A DNA stretch of 23,376 nt from a virus. Below the pieces are notes generated by a model, which was not told where the DNA came from, did not search any database, and saw nothing but the letters and a program-made list of their open reading frames with translations. Location: the IMG/VR virus record IMGVR_UViG_3300031851_000195, positions 1-23,376 of that record. One strand, written 5' to 3'. The stretch's first letter is position 1. Each line of letters opens with the position of its first letter. The position numbers and the translations under genes are program-made. Shown piece by piece: positions 6,582-13,553 of this stretch.

Positions 6582-7054
6582 TGAAAAGTTGGATTGAGTG
6601 GTATAAAGATTTTAGAGAAACCCACCCTACAATGAGTTCTCTTATATCCTTTCTAAAAGGATTGTTAATAGGTTTAATTGTTACTTGGTTATTTTGTGCT
6701 TCAATGAGACCAGCACAGGCGGCCAACGAATACTTAAACAGCTACGGTCAACATTGTTCATCAGCTACACTAGAACCTTACATAGAATATAATGTAGACG
6801 AAAGTAGCAATAATGACAATTATAAAAGTGATACCAATAGAGGAACTGTAGGAATTAGATTATCTATACCACTAGGAACTACTTGTACAAAAGAGTATAA
6901 GGAAACTATAATAAAAAACGAGCTACTTAGACAGCAATTAGAAATGTTAAAAATGTGTGCCAGATATAAAGATTTAGATCTTGGACCAGAGTTTGCTGAA
7001 GTAAAAGAAATGTGTGCTGGTGTCAATAAAAAGAGAACTAAAGAAACAAACTAA
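6581..7054 (+). CDS. Secreted or membrane-anchored Cys-containing protein
   Basis: This 157-residue protein has a hydrophobic segment at about residues 19-40 followed by RPAQA-AN, which looks like a signal peptidase site after Ala47. The mature part contains four cysteines (59, 102, 126 and 145 by my count), a beta-rich stretch (GTVGIRLSIPLG, 88-99) and a C-terminal helix (about 105-128). The cysteines suggest disulfides in the periplasm. It overlaps the stop of the coiled-coil gene and ends tail-to-tail with the glycosyltransferase gene, sharing four bases. Together the pair could span the periplasm as spanins do, but this window already has a better spanin pair, so other envelope roles are open. 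Confidence 0.78.
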   Translation: MKSWIEWYKDFRETHPTMSSLISFLKGLLIGLIVTWLFCASMRPAQAANEYLNSYGQHCSSATLEPYIEYNVDESSNNDNYKSDTNRGTVGIRLSIPLGTTCTKEYKETIIKNELLRQQLEMLKMCARYKDLDLGPEFAEVKEMCAGVNKKRTKETN

Positions 7055-8025
7055 ACAGTCTTATATACTTCTTCCCATTTATTAGCTATAGCCTTAGGCG
7101 TGTATGTCCTATCAATAAATGCCTGTGCTTTTTTAATCTTTCTAAGTACTTCTTCTGGATTGTTTAACATTTCTTGATACTTTTTGCCTAAGTCACCAAT
7201 GTATAAAAACTTTTCTAAATCATGATAACTTGGTATACCAGGCGTTGTTAATACCATTCTGCCTTGTTGTAAAGCATCAATTGGTCTATTATTACCTTTA
7301 CAAGATGAATGCCTGTCACTAACAACAGGTAGTAAAACAAAGTCAGCTTCTTTTACTAGTTCGCCTTGTTTATTAAAGTCCCATGGTATTAATGATTTAT
7401 ATTCTTCTAGAATTTGTTTATCAAGAGTATCTCTTTCTTTTTTTGTCGTGTTAAAATAACCAGGAATCTTTTTGACAATTTTATGTAACTTAGGCATATC
7501 ACCTGTTATGTTTGTCATTATTTTTACATTAGTTTTTGAAATTTTGTTTAAATCATTTTTAATAACTATCCATCTTAGTTTAGCATGATTGGAATCAGAT
7601 CCATAATAAAAAGCATTCACATTTCCTTCTTTGGGATCGAACTTTGGTTTGCCTCTAGGTCTTTCTGTAGGGTCAGGTATAACAATTGAGTCAGTTTTAG
7701 TTTCTTGTTTTATTAAATCTTTAAGAGTGTAACAAGTTGTCGTAACGGCATTAGCATTTGGTATAGTAAAATACCAATGTTTAAAAGTTTTAAACTTATC
7801 GTCAGCAACATCTACAATATACTTGATGTTATTTGTTATACAATACTGAGCATCTTCTTTAGAATGCTTTTTACCTAATACTGCTACATCATCAGGTTTT
7901 AAAGATGTAATATCATCTGTGACTCTGCTGTCATTTATTTTACTTGAAGGTACTGTAGCTCTCGCTCTATAAGAATAAGGCGGTGGCCGATCACTTTCTA
8001 GTGTTGGTGTGACAAAAACTAGCAT
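7051..8025 (-). CDS. GT-B fold glycosyltransferase
   Basis: This 324-residue protein looks like a GT-B glycosyltransferase (GT4-like). The C-terminal half carries the telling features: FYYGSDSNHAKLRWI near 140-155 opening the donor domain, and ADFVLLPVVSD with RPIDALQQGRMVLTT near 228-262, the usual nucleotide-sugar binding region. The last 50 residues (LNNPEEVLRKIKKAQAFI) are the customary C-terminal helix. The EX7E motif of classical GT4 enzymes is not clear. It may modify phage DNA, virion proteins or host surface sugars. There is no Shine-Dalgarno sequence before ATG 8025; instead AGTAAATA lies five bases upstream, so a leaderless mRNA is suggested. Confidence 0.75.
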   Translation of the reverse strand: MLVFVTPTLESDRPPPYSYRARATVPSSKINDSRVTDDITSLKPDDVAVLGKKHSKEDAQYCITNNIKYIVDVADDKFKTFKHWYFTIPNANAVTTTCYTLKDLIKQETKTDSIVIPDPTERPRGKPKFDPKEGNVNAFYYGSDSNHAKLRWIVIKNDLNKISKTNVKIMTNITGDMPKLHKIVKKIPGYFNTTKKERDTLDKQILEEYKSLIPWDFNKQGELVKEADFVLLPVVSDRHSSCKGNNRPIDALQQGRMVLTTPGIPSYHDLEKFLYIGDLGKKYQEMLNNPEEVLRKIKKAQAFIDRTYTPKAIANKWEEVYKTV

Positions 8026-8030
8026 AACAG

Positions 8031-8038
8031 TATTTACT
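8031..8038 (-). promoter_or_regulatory. Late-type promoter motif AGTAAATA placed for a leaderless start
   Basis: The minus strand reads AGTAAATA-CTGTT-ATG. With T4 late promoter spacing (octamer at -13 to -6) the +1 base is the A of the glycosyltransferase ATG at 8025. The motif overlaps the TAG stop of the upstream gene. It matches TATAAATA at six of eight positions. Confidence 0.4.
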
Positions 8039-8345
8039 AAACTGTTTCTATTTCAGCGGTCGTAACTGATATAACATTAGCCCAAATAAAACTACGCCAA
8101 CCTTCAGCTTTAATATCCCAAACACTTTGGTTATTTGGATTAGTTGGTTTAGGTGTTTCACCCTCTTCCAACGGTTTAGGTCTTGCCTCTAATGGAATAG
8201 CACTAGTCATAAGTGTACAAGTCATTACACGTTGCTCACCATTCTTCTTTGTAAAAGTAACTTCCAATATCTTAGATTGTAAATCTTCTTTTACTTCTGC
8301 TTGGCGTGTTACATCATCAAAACCTACGTCTTCGAAAATGCTCAT
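8037..8345 (-). CDS. WYL_2 (DUF2693-type) small beta-barrel protein
   Basis: This encodes 102 residues from ATG 8345, which has AAGGAG 7 nt upstream; an in-frame ATG at 8402 has no ribosome binding site. The core resembles the WYL_2/DUF2693 family of Sm/SH3-like proteins common in T4-like cyanophages: VTFTKKNGEQRVMTCTL (about 29-45) followed after a proline-rich loop by VWDIKAEGWRSFIWANV (about 74-90). The family's role is unsettled; a ligand- or nucleic-acid-binding role is suspected from the fold. The 20-residue proline-rich insertion between the two blocks is its variable part. Confidence 0.75.
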   Translation of the reverse strand: MSIFEDVGFDDVTRQAEVKEDLQSKILEVTFTKKNGEQRVMTCTLMTSAIPLEARPKPLEEGETPKPTNPNNQSVWDIKAEGWRSFIWANVISVTTAEIETV

Positions 8346-8416
8346 TTTATTCTCCTTGTATAATAGATTGTTGAATTCGTTTTCACTTATTAGTTTATAC
8401 ATTATTTTATAGTCCG

Positions 8417-8749
8417 TTAAAAGTTATGTCCACATTCTGGACAAGTATGTTGTTGAGTGTGTTTCATTGCTTGTGGTGAATCTTTTGTAAACCACAATTC
8501 AAATAACGTTGCTACAGCAGGATCCTTAAACATATAACAATACTCGCCTGTAGTCTTATCAGCCGTAAAGTCGTAGTCTTTATATTTCTTTTGACCACAA
8601 CCTACTAAAAATTCTCTAGCATTAGGCAAAGGTCTTACCTTACTTCCCCATACCATTTGGCCTTGTTGATTTTTAAATGTAAAAGAATAAGTCATATCCT
8701 TTTTACTTTCTGCTTTAACTATTACGTCAGTCCATTTGTTTAGTTTCAT
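8417..8749 (-). CDS. Small protein with C-terminal CxxC zinc-knuckle-like end
   Basis: This is a 110-residue soluble protein I do not recognise. The body is a mixed beta/alpha domain with several aromatic residues. It ends HTCPECGHNF, one CxxC pair with flanking histidines, which could bind zinc as half of a ribbon or within a dimer. The ATG at 8749 overlaps the TAA of the upstream membrane protein gene (TAATG), and a strong GGAGG lies inside that gene's last codons. Its operon mates are small accessory proteins, which suggests an early, host-directed or replication-linked role, but nothing more specific. Confidence 0.75.
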   Translation of the reverse strand: MKLNKWTDVIVKAESKKDMTYSFTFKNQQGQMVWGSKVRPLPNAREFLVGCGQKKYKDYDFTADKTTGEYCYMFKDPAVATLFELWFTKDSPQAMKHTQQHTCPECGHNF

Positions 8750-9066
8750 TATATACCTCCGAAGTAGTATTTTAATAAACCCATAAAGATTAGTGTTACT
8801 AGAACACCGTTGAGCAATATCAATGCTCTATCATGCCATAGGTAACCTACCCAGAACCAACCTAGTGTTCCAAATAAACCAAACCATAAATCAATGTGTG
8901 GTAATGTTCCTGTAGCTCTAGCCGATGTGGCTACTAGAATTAATATAACAGATACCCACTTAACAAACCAAGACAGGTCATGTTTGGGTGTGATCTTTTT
9001 AAAAACTCTTGTTGAATCAAGAGCTTTAATTTTGTCATTAAGTTTTAATCTTTTATTCTCCGCCAT
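8749..9066 (-). CDS. Three-span small membrane protein
   Basis: This encodes 105 residues. A hydrophilic N-terminal 30 residues rich in Lys precedes three hydrophobic segments at about 33-49 (FVKWVSVILILVATSA), 58-75 and 82-100 (LILLNGVLVTLIFMGLL). The arrangement Lys-rich tail, W-S-V strand and a GWFWVGYLWHDR loop is reminiscent of small conserved membrane proteins found in marine phages and bacteria, but I cannot name a family with confidence. The gene overlaps the upstream gene by 14 nt and the downstream gene by one nt, so all three are translated from one message. Confidence 0.75.
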   Translation of the reverse strand: MAENKRLKLNDKIKALDSTRVFKKITPKHDLSWFVKWVSVILILVATSARATGTLPHIDLWFGLFGTLGWFWVGYLWHDRALILLNGVLVTLIFMGLLKYYFGGI

Positions 9067-9805
9067 CTACTGCCTTTACATAATTTAAACTTGTTTCCCA
9101 AGCACCTTGATAAATTTTACTCTTGCCTAAACGTTTAATCTTTCCTTTAATGTTTAAAACATTATCTTTTTCGCCTAAAGCATTTCCGTTCCAAAAGTTA
9201 ACAAGAAACTTGTCATTATAAATTCCTGTGTAAATGTAAGACTCATAGTTCTTAGAATAAAAAACATTTACTAATTTAACAGTACCTTCAATTTTATCTC
9301 CAACTGAACCTACATACTCATCATTACATTGAGAAGTAATAACTTCCTCAAGTTTTTCTTTAGCTAGATCTCTGTAATAAGCTGAAGGTGTACTAACTAA
9401 CAAACCTACTTCTTGAGCAGATACTTCTTCTTTATCTAGCACCTTCCAAATATTTTCTGTGTATTGATCTAACTGTCCGCCCATAGCACTAAACAGTTTA
9501 CCTTGATAGTGTCCGTGAATTTCGTTAACAATTTGCTTGTCGTCTTCTGTAATTGTCATATCTAAATTCTTAACAAATTTAGCATCTTTCTCATCACGAC
9601 AGTTGCCTAGCAAGTGAGCATAAACTATACTTTTGTTAGCAAGTTTAGTTACAATCCATTCTGTTGGTTGCTCACCTTCTTTGTGATATTTTGTTTTAGA
9701 TTCTTTTAGATATTCGCCATTGATACGTTGTGCCATAACAGATGCTTCAAGCACTTCTCTAGCATCATACATTTTTAATGGCTTTTGACTTCTTAGGTAC
9801 ATCAT
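9053..9805 (-). CDS. Unidentified protein with OB-like C-terminal domain
   Basis: This encodes 250 residues from ATG 9805, which forms an ATGA overlap with the preceding stop; AAGGATGG lies upstream. The N-terminal half is helical and charged. The C-terminal part from about residue 165 alternates short beta strands (GDKIEGTVKLVNVFYS, YIYTGIYNDKFLVNFW, LNIKGKIKRL), a pattern like an OB-fold and therefore possible single-stranded nucleic acid or tRNA binding. This is a pattern reading, not a family match. It is expressed with the gene before it from a sigma70-type promoter, which suggests early expression. Confidence 0.75.
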   Translation of the reverse strand: MMYLRSQKPLKMYDAREVLEASVMAQRINGEYLKESKTKYHKEGEQPTEWIVTKLANKSIVYAHLLGNCRDEKDAKFVKNLDMTITEDDKQIVNEIHGHYQGKLFSAMGGQLDQYTENIWKVLDKEEVSAQEVGLLVSTPSAYYRDLAKEKLEEVITSQCNDEYVGSVGDKIEGTVKLVNVFYSKNYESYIYTGIYNDKFLVNFWNGNALGEKDNVLNIKGKIKRLGKSKIYQGAWETSLNYVKAVDGGE

Positions 9806-10191
9806 GCCGCCATCCTTGCTTCTGCTATAGCATGAATACAAATTTTATAATTTTCTTGTGTAGGAGTCATACCGTTTTGTTTACACAATTTCTTTGCTTG
9901 AGGAGTCATAAAACCTTTTTCCTCTAACATACTTAAAGGTGACTTACCAGCTTTGTAGCCTTCAGCAAATTCTTCAACTGTAAAGTTTTTAACTAGGAAG
10001 TTCTTAAAAGCACCTTGAAAGAATACATACTTAAACCTAGCAATAAAAAGTTCTACTGGCATACCGTAACGTGAAGGATGAATACCTTTTCTACCATATA
10101 CTTCTTCATATGTAGGCTGACCTTCATATGTGCCATTATACATTAAATATCCACCGTGGTAACTAAACTTTGTTTTGTCAAACTGTGTCAT
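9802..10191 (-). CDS. Unidentified early protein
   Basis: This 129-residue soluble protein begins at ATG 10191 with AAGGAG about 8 nt upstream and a sigma70-type promoter just before. It is basic and aromatic in its first 60 residues and helical later; no motif I recognise is present. I considered the small clamp-loader subunit gp62 because of size and because the clamp loader lies upstream, but the sequence does not show the conserved N-terminal features I know for gp62. The last bases overlap the start of the OB-like gene. Confidence 0.75.
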   Translation of the reverse strand: MTQFDKTKFSYHGGYLMYNGTYEGQPTYEEVYGRKGIHPSRYGMPVELFIARFKYVFFQGAFKNFLVKNFTVEEFAEGYKAGKSPLSMLEEKGFMTPQAKKLCKQNGMTPTQENYKICIHAIAEARMAA

Positions 10192-10222
10192 TTTTTGCTC
10201 CTTTTTTATTAACTATACATAT

Positions 10223-10250
10223 AGTATAGCATCTTTGGAGGAAAAGTCAA
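10223..10250 (-). promoter_or_regulatory. Sigma70-type promoter for the 10191-7051 unit
   Basis: The minus strand has TTGACT (10250-10245), a 16-nt spacer and TATACT (10228-10223). The expected leader is about 25 nt and contains the ribosome binding site of the gene at 10191. The spacer contains TCCTCC, as does the mazG promoter spacer. Confidence 0.72.
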
Positions 10251-10284
10251 CCAGAAATGTGGTGTTTTTTAGATATTTTAGCGA

Positions 10285-10659
10285 TTATTCAGGTAAATCT
10301 GGTGTAAGTAGCTTCAAAGTGATGTGTTTTTCTACTTCTTGCTCGTATTTTTCAGCTATTTCTTTGATATGTGGGTATTCATTTTCTAATTCTTTATTTC
10401 TATCAAGTTTTGGAGGTATACCTAATGCTTTTTCAATGTTGTTTAGCCTTGCTCCAATATCATCAACTTTTTCATTTACTTCTGTAATTGACGTTGATGA
10501 AGTTGTTAGTGTGTCTGAATCGTAGCTAAATGAAACGTCTAATCCCGACGGGCTTGTTACTGTAGTAGAATAACCCGAACTGTCCTCCCAACTATCTAAT
10601 GTTGCTTTAACATCATCTAAGTCTAGCTCTAATTGATATTGATCGTCTTCAGGATTCAT
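10285..10659 (-). CDS. Unidentified acidic protein with coiled-coil segment
   Basis: This encodes 124 residues from ATG 10659, chosen because it overlaps the preceding stop as ATGA. The N-terminal third is acidic and Ser/Thr-rich (DLDDVKATLDSWEDSSGY); the centre carries a short coiled coil (about 57-80, VNEKVDDIGARLNNIEKAL), and the C-terminus is a charged helix. No domain family is recognised. It is the last gene of the unit that starts with the clamp loader, and the next promoter follows 35 nt after its stop. Confidence 0.72.
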   Translation of the reverse strand: MNPEDDQYQLELDLDDVKATLDSWEDSSGYSTTVTSPSGLDVSFSYDSDTLTTSSTSITEVNEKVDDIGARLNNIEKALGIPPKLDRNKELENEYPHIKEIAEKYEQEVEKHITLKLLTPDLPE

Positions 10660-10916
10660 AATGGGTGCCACTCTGATCCAAACTGTGATGAGACTTCATT
10701 TCGCCTAGCACTGGCTTCGATTGCTTTTTGTTGTAAAGTTTTTTGATCACCACTAGTATCTTTCTCCATTCTTTTTAACAACCTTAAAATTTGATGAGCA
10801 AACTCGGCTCTTCCTTCACAGATTTTTTCAGTTCCATCTGTAACAGGAGCGTCTGTTTCCCATATTTCTATTTCTTCTAAACAGGCTGTTTTAATTGCTT
10901 CAATTTTATCGGTCAT
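10656..10916 (-). CDS. Small helical protein of unknown function
   Basis: This 86-residue, mostly helical, charged protein starts at ATG 10916, overlapping the radical SAM stop as ATGA and using a GGAGGTG ribosome binding site within that gene. It has two cysteines and an Arg-rich helix (about 48-55, LLKRMEK). No family is recognised. Tight coupling to the radical SAM gene makes it worth considering as its partner or substrate, although this is only positional. Confidence 0.72.
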   Translation of the reverse strand: MTDKIEAIKTACLEEIEIWETDAPVTDGTEKICEGRAEFAHQILRLLKRMEKDTSGDQKTLQQKAIEASARRNEVSSQFGSEWHPL

Positions 10917-12211
10917 GTTGTAACACCTCCATCTAATGAAATTCTATCTTCTTTTTTATTTCTAAGTTCTTGTACAATACTACCACAGTTGTCTACACAG
11001 ATTTCCATTCTAGGTTTCTCTTTGTCATCAGTACGATTGTTCCAACTGTCTTGTAGGTCTGTTTGAAAAAACTTATGTCCTAGTACATCTTCTAACGTGT
11101 GATGACTAGTATAATTCCACTTGTCGTCATATTTAGAAACATAGTGATTATGATATGTATTGTTAGGTGTACCATCTGGATTTGCTACGTCTTTACGCCA
11201 TGCTCTAGCAAAGTATGATGTAAAGTGACAACAAACGTGTACACGACCATCCCATTCAATTTGTAACTTGCCTTCGTTACCCCATGAGCACCAAATATTA
11301 CAGTTGTTGGCATAGTCTTCCATACTGTTATCAAATTTTTCTACAACAAGTTTTTTAGCTTTCGCCTCCATAGACTTGTAATGATCTTCAGGTGGCTTAT
11401 GTGATTTGTTTTCAAACTTTTTCTTTTTAACTTTACTAAAGCCTTCATGATCAAAGTCTGTTTCTTTTTCTTTTACACTTACTACACCTGTTTCAATTGC
11501 TTTTTCTCTTAATTGGTTACTAATTCTTTCTGCCCATCTGCTACGTCTTACATCAATTCTAACAAAGCCTAACTCTTTTGCTAATCTTTTTGCTTCTTCT
11601 ATTTGATGTTTGTTATGATCAAATTCAATAATTTGCCATATAGCTTTACCACCGGCTTCCATAAAGTAACGAGCATTTTCTAAAACTTTTTCATATGAAC
11701 AACCTCTACGATACAATTGATGTGTTTTATCATCTGTACCATCTAAAGCAAATATTAATTCTGAATTATTAGGATTGTATCTTTGACTTGCTAAATGTCC
11801 TAAGTCAGTCCAAAACTCTTTGTTTCTCATAGCACCGTTAGTACTAACCCACAAATCAGTTCTACTGTTACGACCGTTCTTTAATCTCTGTGACTTTACA
11901 CTATCACTTACATCAGCAATATAATGAAGTATCTCAATCATGTCTGGATGATTAATAGCATCACCAAACGAACCATTTAGATCTAGTGTTTTAAGTCCTC
12001 CCATTACTGTTGGAGTAAAGATATTTTTAATAGTACTCATAGGCATATTACCAGCACTACCTACTTTAATAGCTGGGTTAGGGTCGCCTTCTTTTAGATT
12101 TAAATGAGGTATGTCGCCTGAGACTCTTCTCAAACATTGTGGACAGAAACTGTTACAGTTTGCCGTAATCTCTATTGTAATTCTTCTTAATAATTTGGGA
12201 TCTAAAAACAT
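10913..12211 (-). CDS. Radical SAM protein with SPASM/twitch-like C-terminus
   Basis: This 432-residue protein is a radical S-adenosylmethionine enzyme. The [4Fe-4S] motif CX3CX2C is C19-NSF-C23-PQ-C26 within ITANCNSFCPQC. Further cysteines sit at 304, 308, 327, 328, 405 and 409 by my count; the block NNCNIWCSW, the following GRVHVCCHF and the terminal CVDNCG suggest an auxiliary cluster like the SPASM or twitch domain. SPASM proteins usually modify peptides; the substrate here is unknown. The GSFGDAINHPD (80-90) and TNGAMRN (124-130) blocks fit the core barrel. It follows the clamp loader by 23 nt with its own late-type motif and no Shine-Dalgarno sequence. Confidence 0.9.
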   Translation of the reverse strand: MFLDPKLLRRITIEITANCNSFCPQCLRRVSGDIPHLNLKEGDPNPAIKVGSAGNMPMSTIKNIFTPTVMGGLKTLDLNGSFGDAINHPDMIEILHYIADVSDSVKSQRLKNGRNSRTDLWVSTNGAMRNKEFWTDLGHLASQRYNPNNSELIFALDGTDDKTHQLYRRGCSYEKVLENARYFMEAGGKAIWQIIEFDHNKHQIEEAKRLAKELGFVRIDVRRSRWAERISNQLREKAIETGVVSVKEKETDFDHEGFSKVKKKKFENKSHKPPEDHYKSMEAKAKKLVVEKFDNSMEDYANNCNIWCSWGNEGKLQIEWDGRVHVCCHFTSYFARAWRKDVANPDGTPNNTYHNHYVSKYDDKWNYTSHHTLEDVLGHKFFQTDLQDSWNNRTDDKEKPRMEICVDNCGSIVQELRNKKEDRISLDGGVTT

Positions 12212-12228
12212 GGTTAAGTACTTTTAAG

Positions 12229-12236
12229 TATTTATT
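12229..12236 (-). promoter_or_regulatory. Late-type promoter motif AATAAATA before the radical SAM gene
   Basis: The minus strand AATAAATA overlaps the TAA stop of the clamp loader gene. By T4 late spacing the +1 base would be near 12223, giving a leader of about 12 nt that has no Shine-Dalgarno sequence. The region is also an inverted repeat (GGTTAA/TTAACC outside, TACTT/AAGTA inside). Confidence 0.5.
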
Positions 12237-13155
12237 AACCTAGTTCAGCTAGTTCTACTAACGTTGCTGACAAGTTAATTTCTGGATCACTAACCATAGC
12301 ATGATTAACTAATCCTTTTCTAATTGTTAGAATTGCTTTGTCTTGACCCTCTACAGAATCACTCCACAATTCTAAGTTATCATACATCCAACGAAACACA
12401 TCTTCCATTTCATCTGGACGTACTTGGCTACACAATAACTGTCTAGCTTCTCTAATCTTACCAGCTTTAATCATGTCTACCATTTGTAGTTTATAATCTG
12501 CTGTAGCATTATCACTTTCTTGAGGATTTTGTAACACACCATCAACTGTATTCATTTGACATAAGTTTAAACATTTTCTCAAATCTGGATATGTTGCTTT
12601 AACGTAACTATCTAAAACATCTAAGTCAGGTGTGACTTCTTCGTCTAACATTACCTTAGCTACTCTAGTTGTAAATTCTGTTATGTCTAGTTTCTCAATA
12701 TGAAATCCTTGACATCTTGAATGTAATGCTGGAATAACTCTGTTAGGATAATTACAAGTTAAAATAAATCTTGCTGTGTTGGCATACATTTCCATAACAC
12801 CACGTAATGCCGCCTGTCCGTTTGGACTAATATAGTCTGCTTCATCTAGTAATACAACCTTAAAGTCACCAAATGGCATTGTTTGTACAAAGCCTGTAAT
12901 CTTATCTCTAATTGTATCTACAGAGTTTTCTCTACTAGCATTAATCTCTAGTATGTCATACTCATCTACTTCTAATACATTTAGTAAAACTTTTGCTAGT
13001 GTTGTTTTGCCTACACCTGGAGCACCACTAAACAATAAATGTGGAATACTCTTTTGATCAATCCATCCTTGAACTTGATTCTTTTGTGCTTCATCTCTAA
13101 ACACATAGTCGTTGATTGTCTTAGGTCTATACTTTTCAGTCCAAAGTTGTTTCAT
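12235..13155 (-). CDS. 44: Sliding-clamp loader ATPase large subunit (T4 gp44 type)
   Basis: This 306-residue AAA+ protein loads the sliding clamp onto primed DNA for the replicative polymerase. The motifs are SGAPGVGKTT (Walker A, 43-52), VVLLDEAD (Walker B, 100-107) and HSRC (145-148, the arginine finger of clamp loaders). The start WTEKYRP is typical of the RFC/gp44 group, as is the length. The ATG at 13155 has GGAG about 11 nt upstream. In T4 gene 62 follows gene 44, but here a radical SAM gene follows, and I see no recognisable gp62 nearby. A sigma70-type promoter at 13298-13327 serves this gene and the short ORF before it. Confidence 0.95.
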   Translation of the reverse strand: MKQLWTEKYRPKTINDYVFRDEAQKNQVQGWIDQKSIPHLLFSGAPGVGKTTLAKVLLNVLEVDEYDILEINASRENSVDTIRDKITGFVQTMPFGDFKVVLLDEADYISPNGQAALRGVMEMYANTARFILTCNYPNRVIPALHSRCQGFHIEKLDITEFTTRVAKVMLDEEVTPDLDVLDSYVKATYPDLRKCLNLCQMNTVDGVLQNPQESDNATADYKLQMVDMIKAGKIREARQLLCSQVRPDEMEDVFRWMYDNLELWSDSVEGQDKAILTIRKGLVNHAMVSDPEINLSATLVELAELG

Positions 13156-13291
13156 CTTGCTTTATGCTCCATTTTCTTGTAAAGAATCTAGTGTCGTATA
13201 TTATCCAACTCCACATTCCGATTTGAAATAGCAATCCTGTAATTAAACAGAAATACATTAAAAAGTTCCAGTCTTTAAAATACTCAAACAT
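13136..13291 (-). CDS. 51-residue membrane ORF ahead of the clamp loader
   Basis: An ATG at 13291 opens a 51-codon frame reaching 13136 and overlapping the clamp loader start by 20 nt in another frame. The product has a hydrophobic segment at about residues 9-34 (FLMYFCLITGLLFQIG then WSWIIY), followed by a basic TRFFTRKW stretch, so one membrane span is likely. There is no Shine-Dalgarno sequence; the promoter -10 box lies six bases before the ATG, so if used the mRNA would be leaderless. The alternative is that this stretch is only the leader of the clamp loader message. The membrane-protein-like composition favours a real gene. Confidence 0.5.
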   Translation of the reverse strand: MFEYFKDWNFLMYFCLITGLLFQIGMWSWIIYDTRFFTRKWSIKQDETTLD

Positions 13292-13297
13292 ACAAGT

Positions 13298-13327
13298 ATT
13301 ATACTATAAACACTGGCTGTTTGTCAA
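13298..13327 (-). promoter_or_regulatory. Sigma70-type promoter of the clamp loader unit
   Basis: The minus strand has TTGACA (13327-13322), an 18-nt spacer and TATAAT (13303-13298). Six bases after the -10 box comes the ATG at 13291. The sequence TTGACAAACAGCC is shared with the HAD gene promoter. Confidence 0.82.
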
Positions 13328-13540
13328 CTATTCTTTTGAAGATTTTTTGGAGAAATCAATGTCCAAGTCAATTAAGCCGTTGGCTATCTCTCTTGCTAAT
13401 GCTCTAATATCATCTAGCTGATATTGTACTTGAGTTTTGTCATAGGTTCCGACTTGTCGATATCTTTCCCTATGAATCATTAAACCTTTTGTGTGTAGTA
13501 CTTTAATTTTATCGTATAGTTGTTCAACACTATGTGACAT
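13328..13540 (-). CDS. Small basic helical protein of unknown function
   Basis: This encodes 70 residues: an amphipathic helix (about 3-18), a basic aromatic stretch (MIHRERYRQVGTYDK, 21-35) and a second helix ending in a Lys-rich tail. The ATG at 13540 has GAGG about 7 nt upstream and lies 13 nt after the GroES-like gene. Its stop lies against the -35 box of the next promoter. No family recognised; it reads like a small nucleic-acid-associated or adaptor protein, but this is not demonstrated. Confidence 0.75.
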   Translation of the reverse strand: MSHSVEQLYDKIKVLHTKGLMIHRERYRQVGTYDKTQVQYQLDDIRALAREIANGLIDLDIDFSKKSSKE

Positions 13541-13553
13541 ATTATTTCCTCAG

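Noticed and set aside
9802-10191. gp62 clamp loader small subunit
   Set aside because: Only size and neighbourhood fit; the conserved features I would expect are absent.
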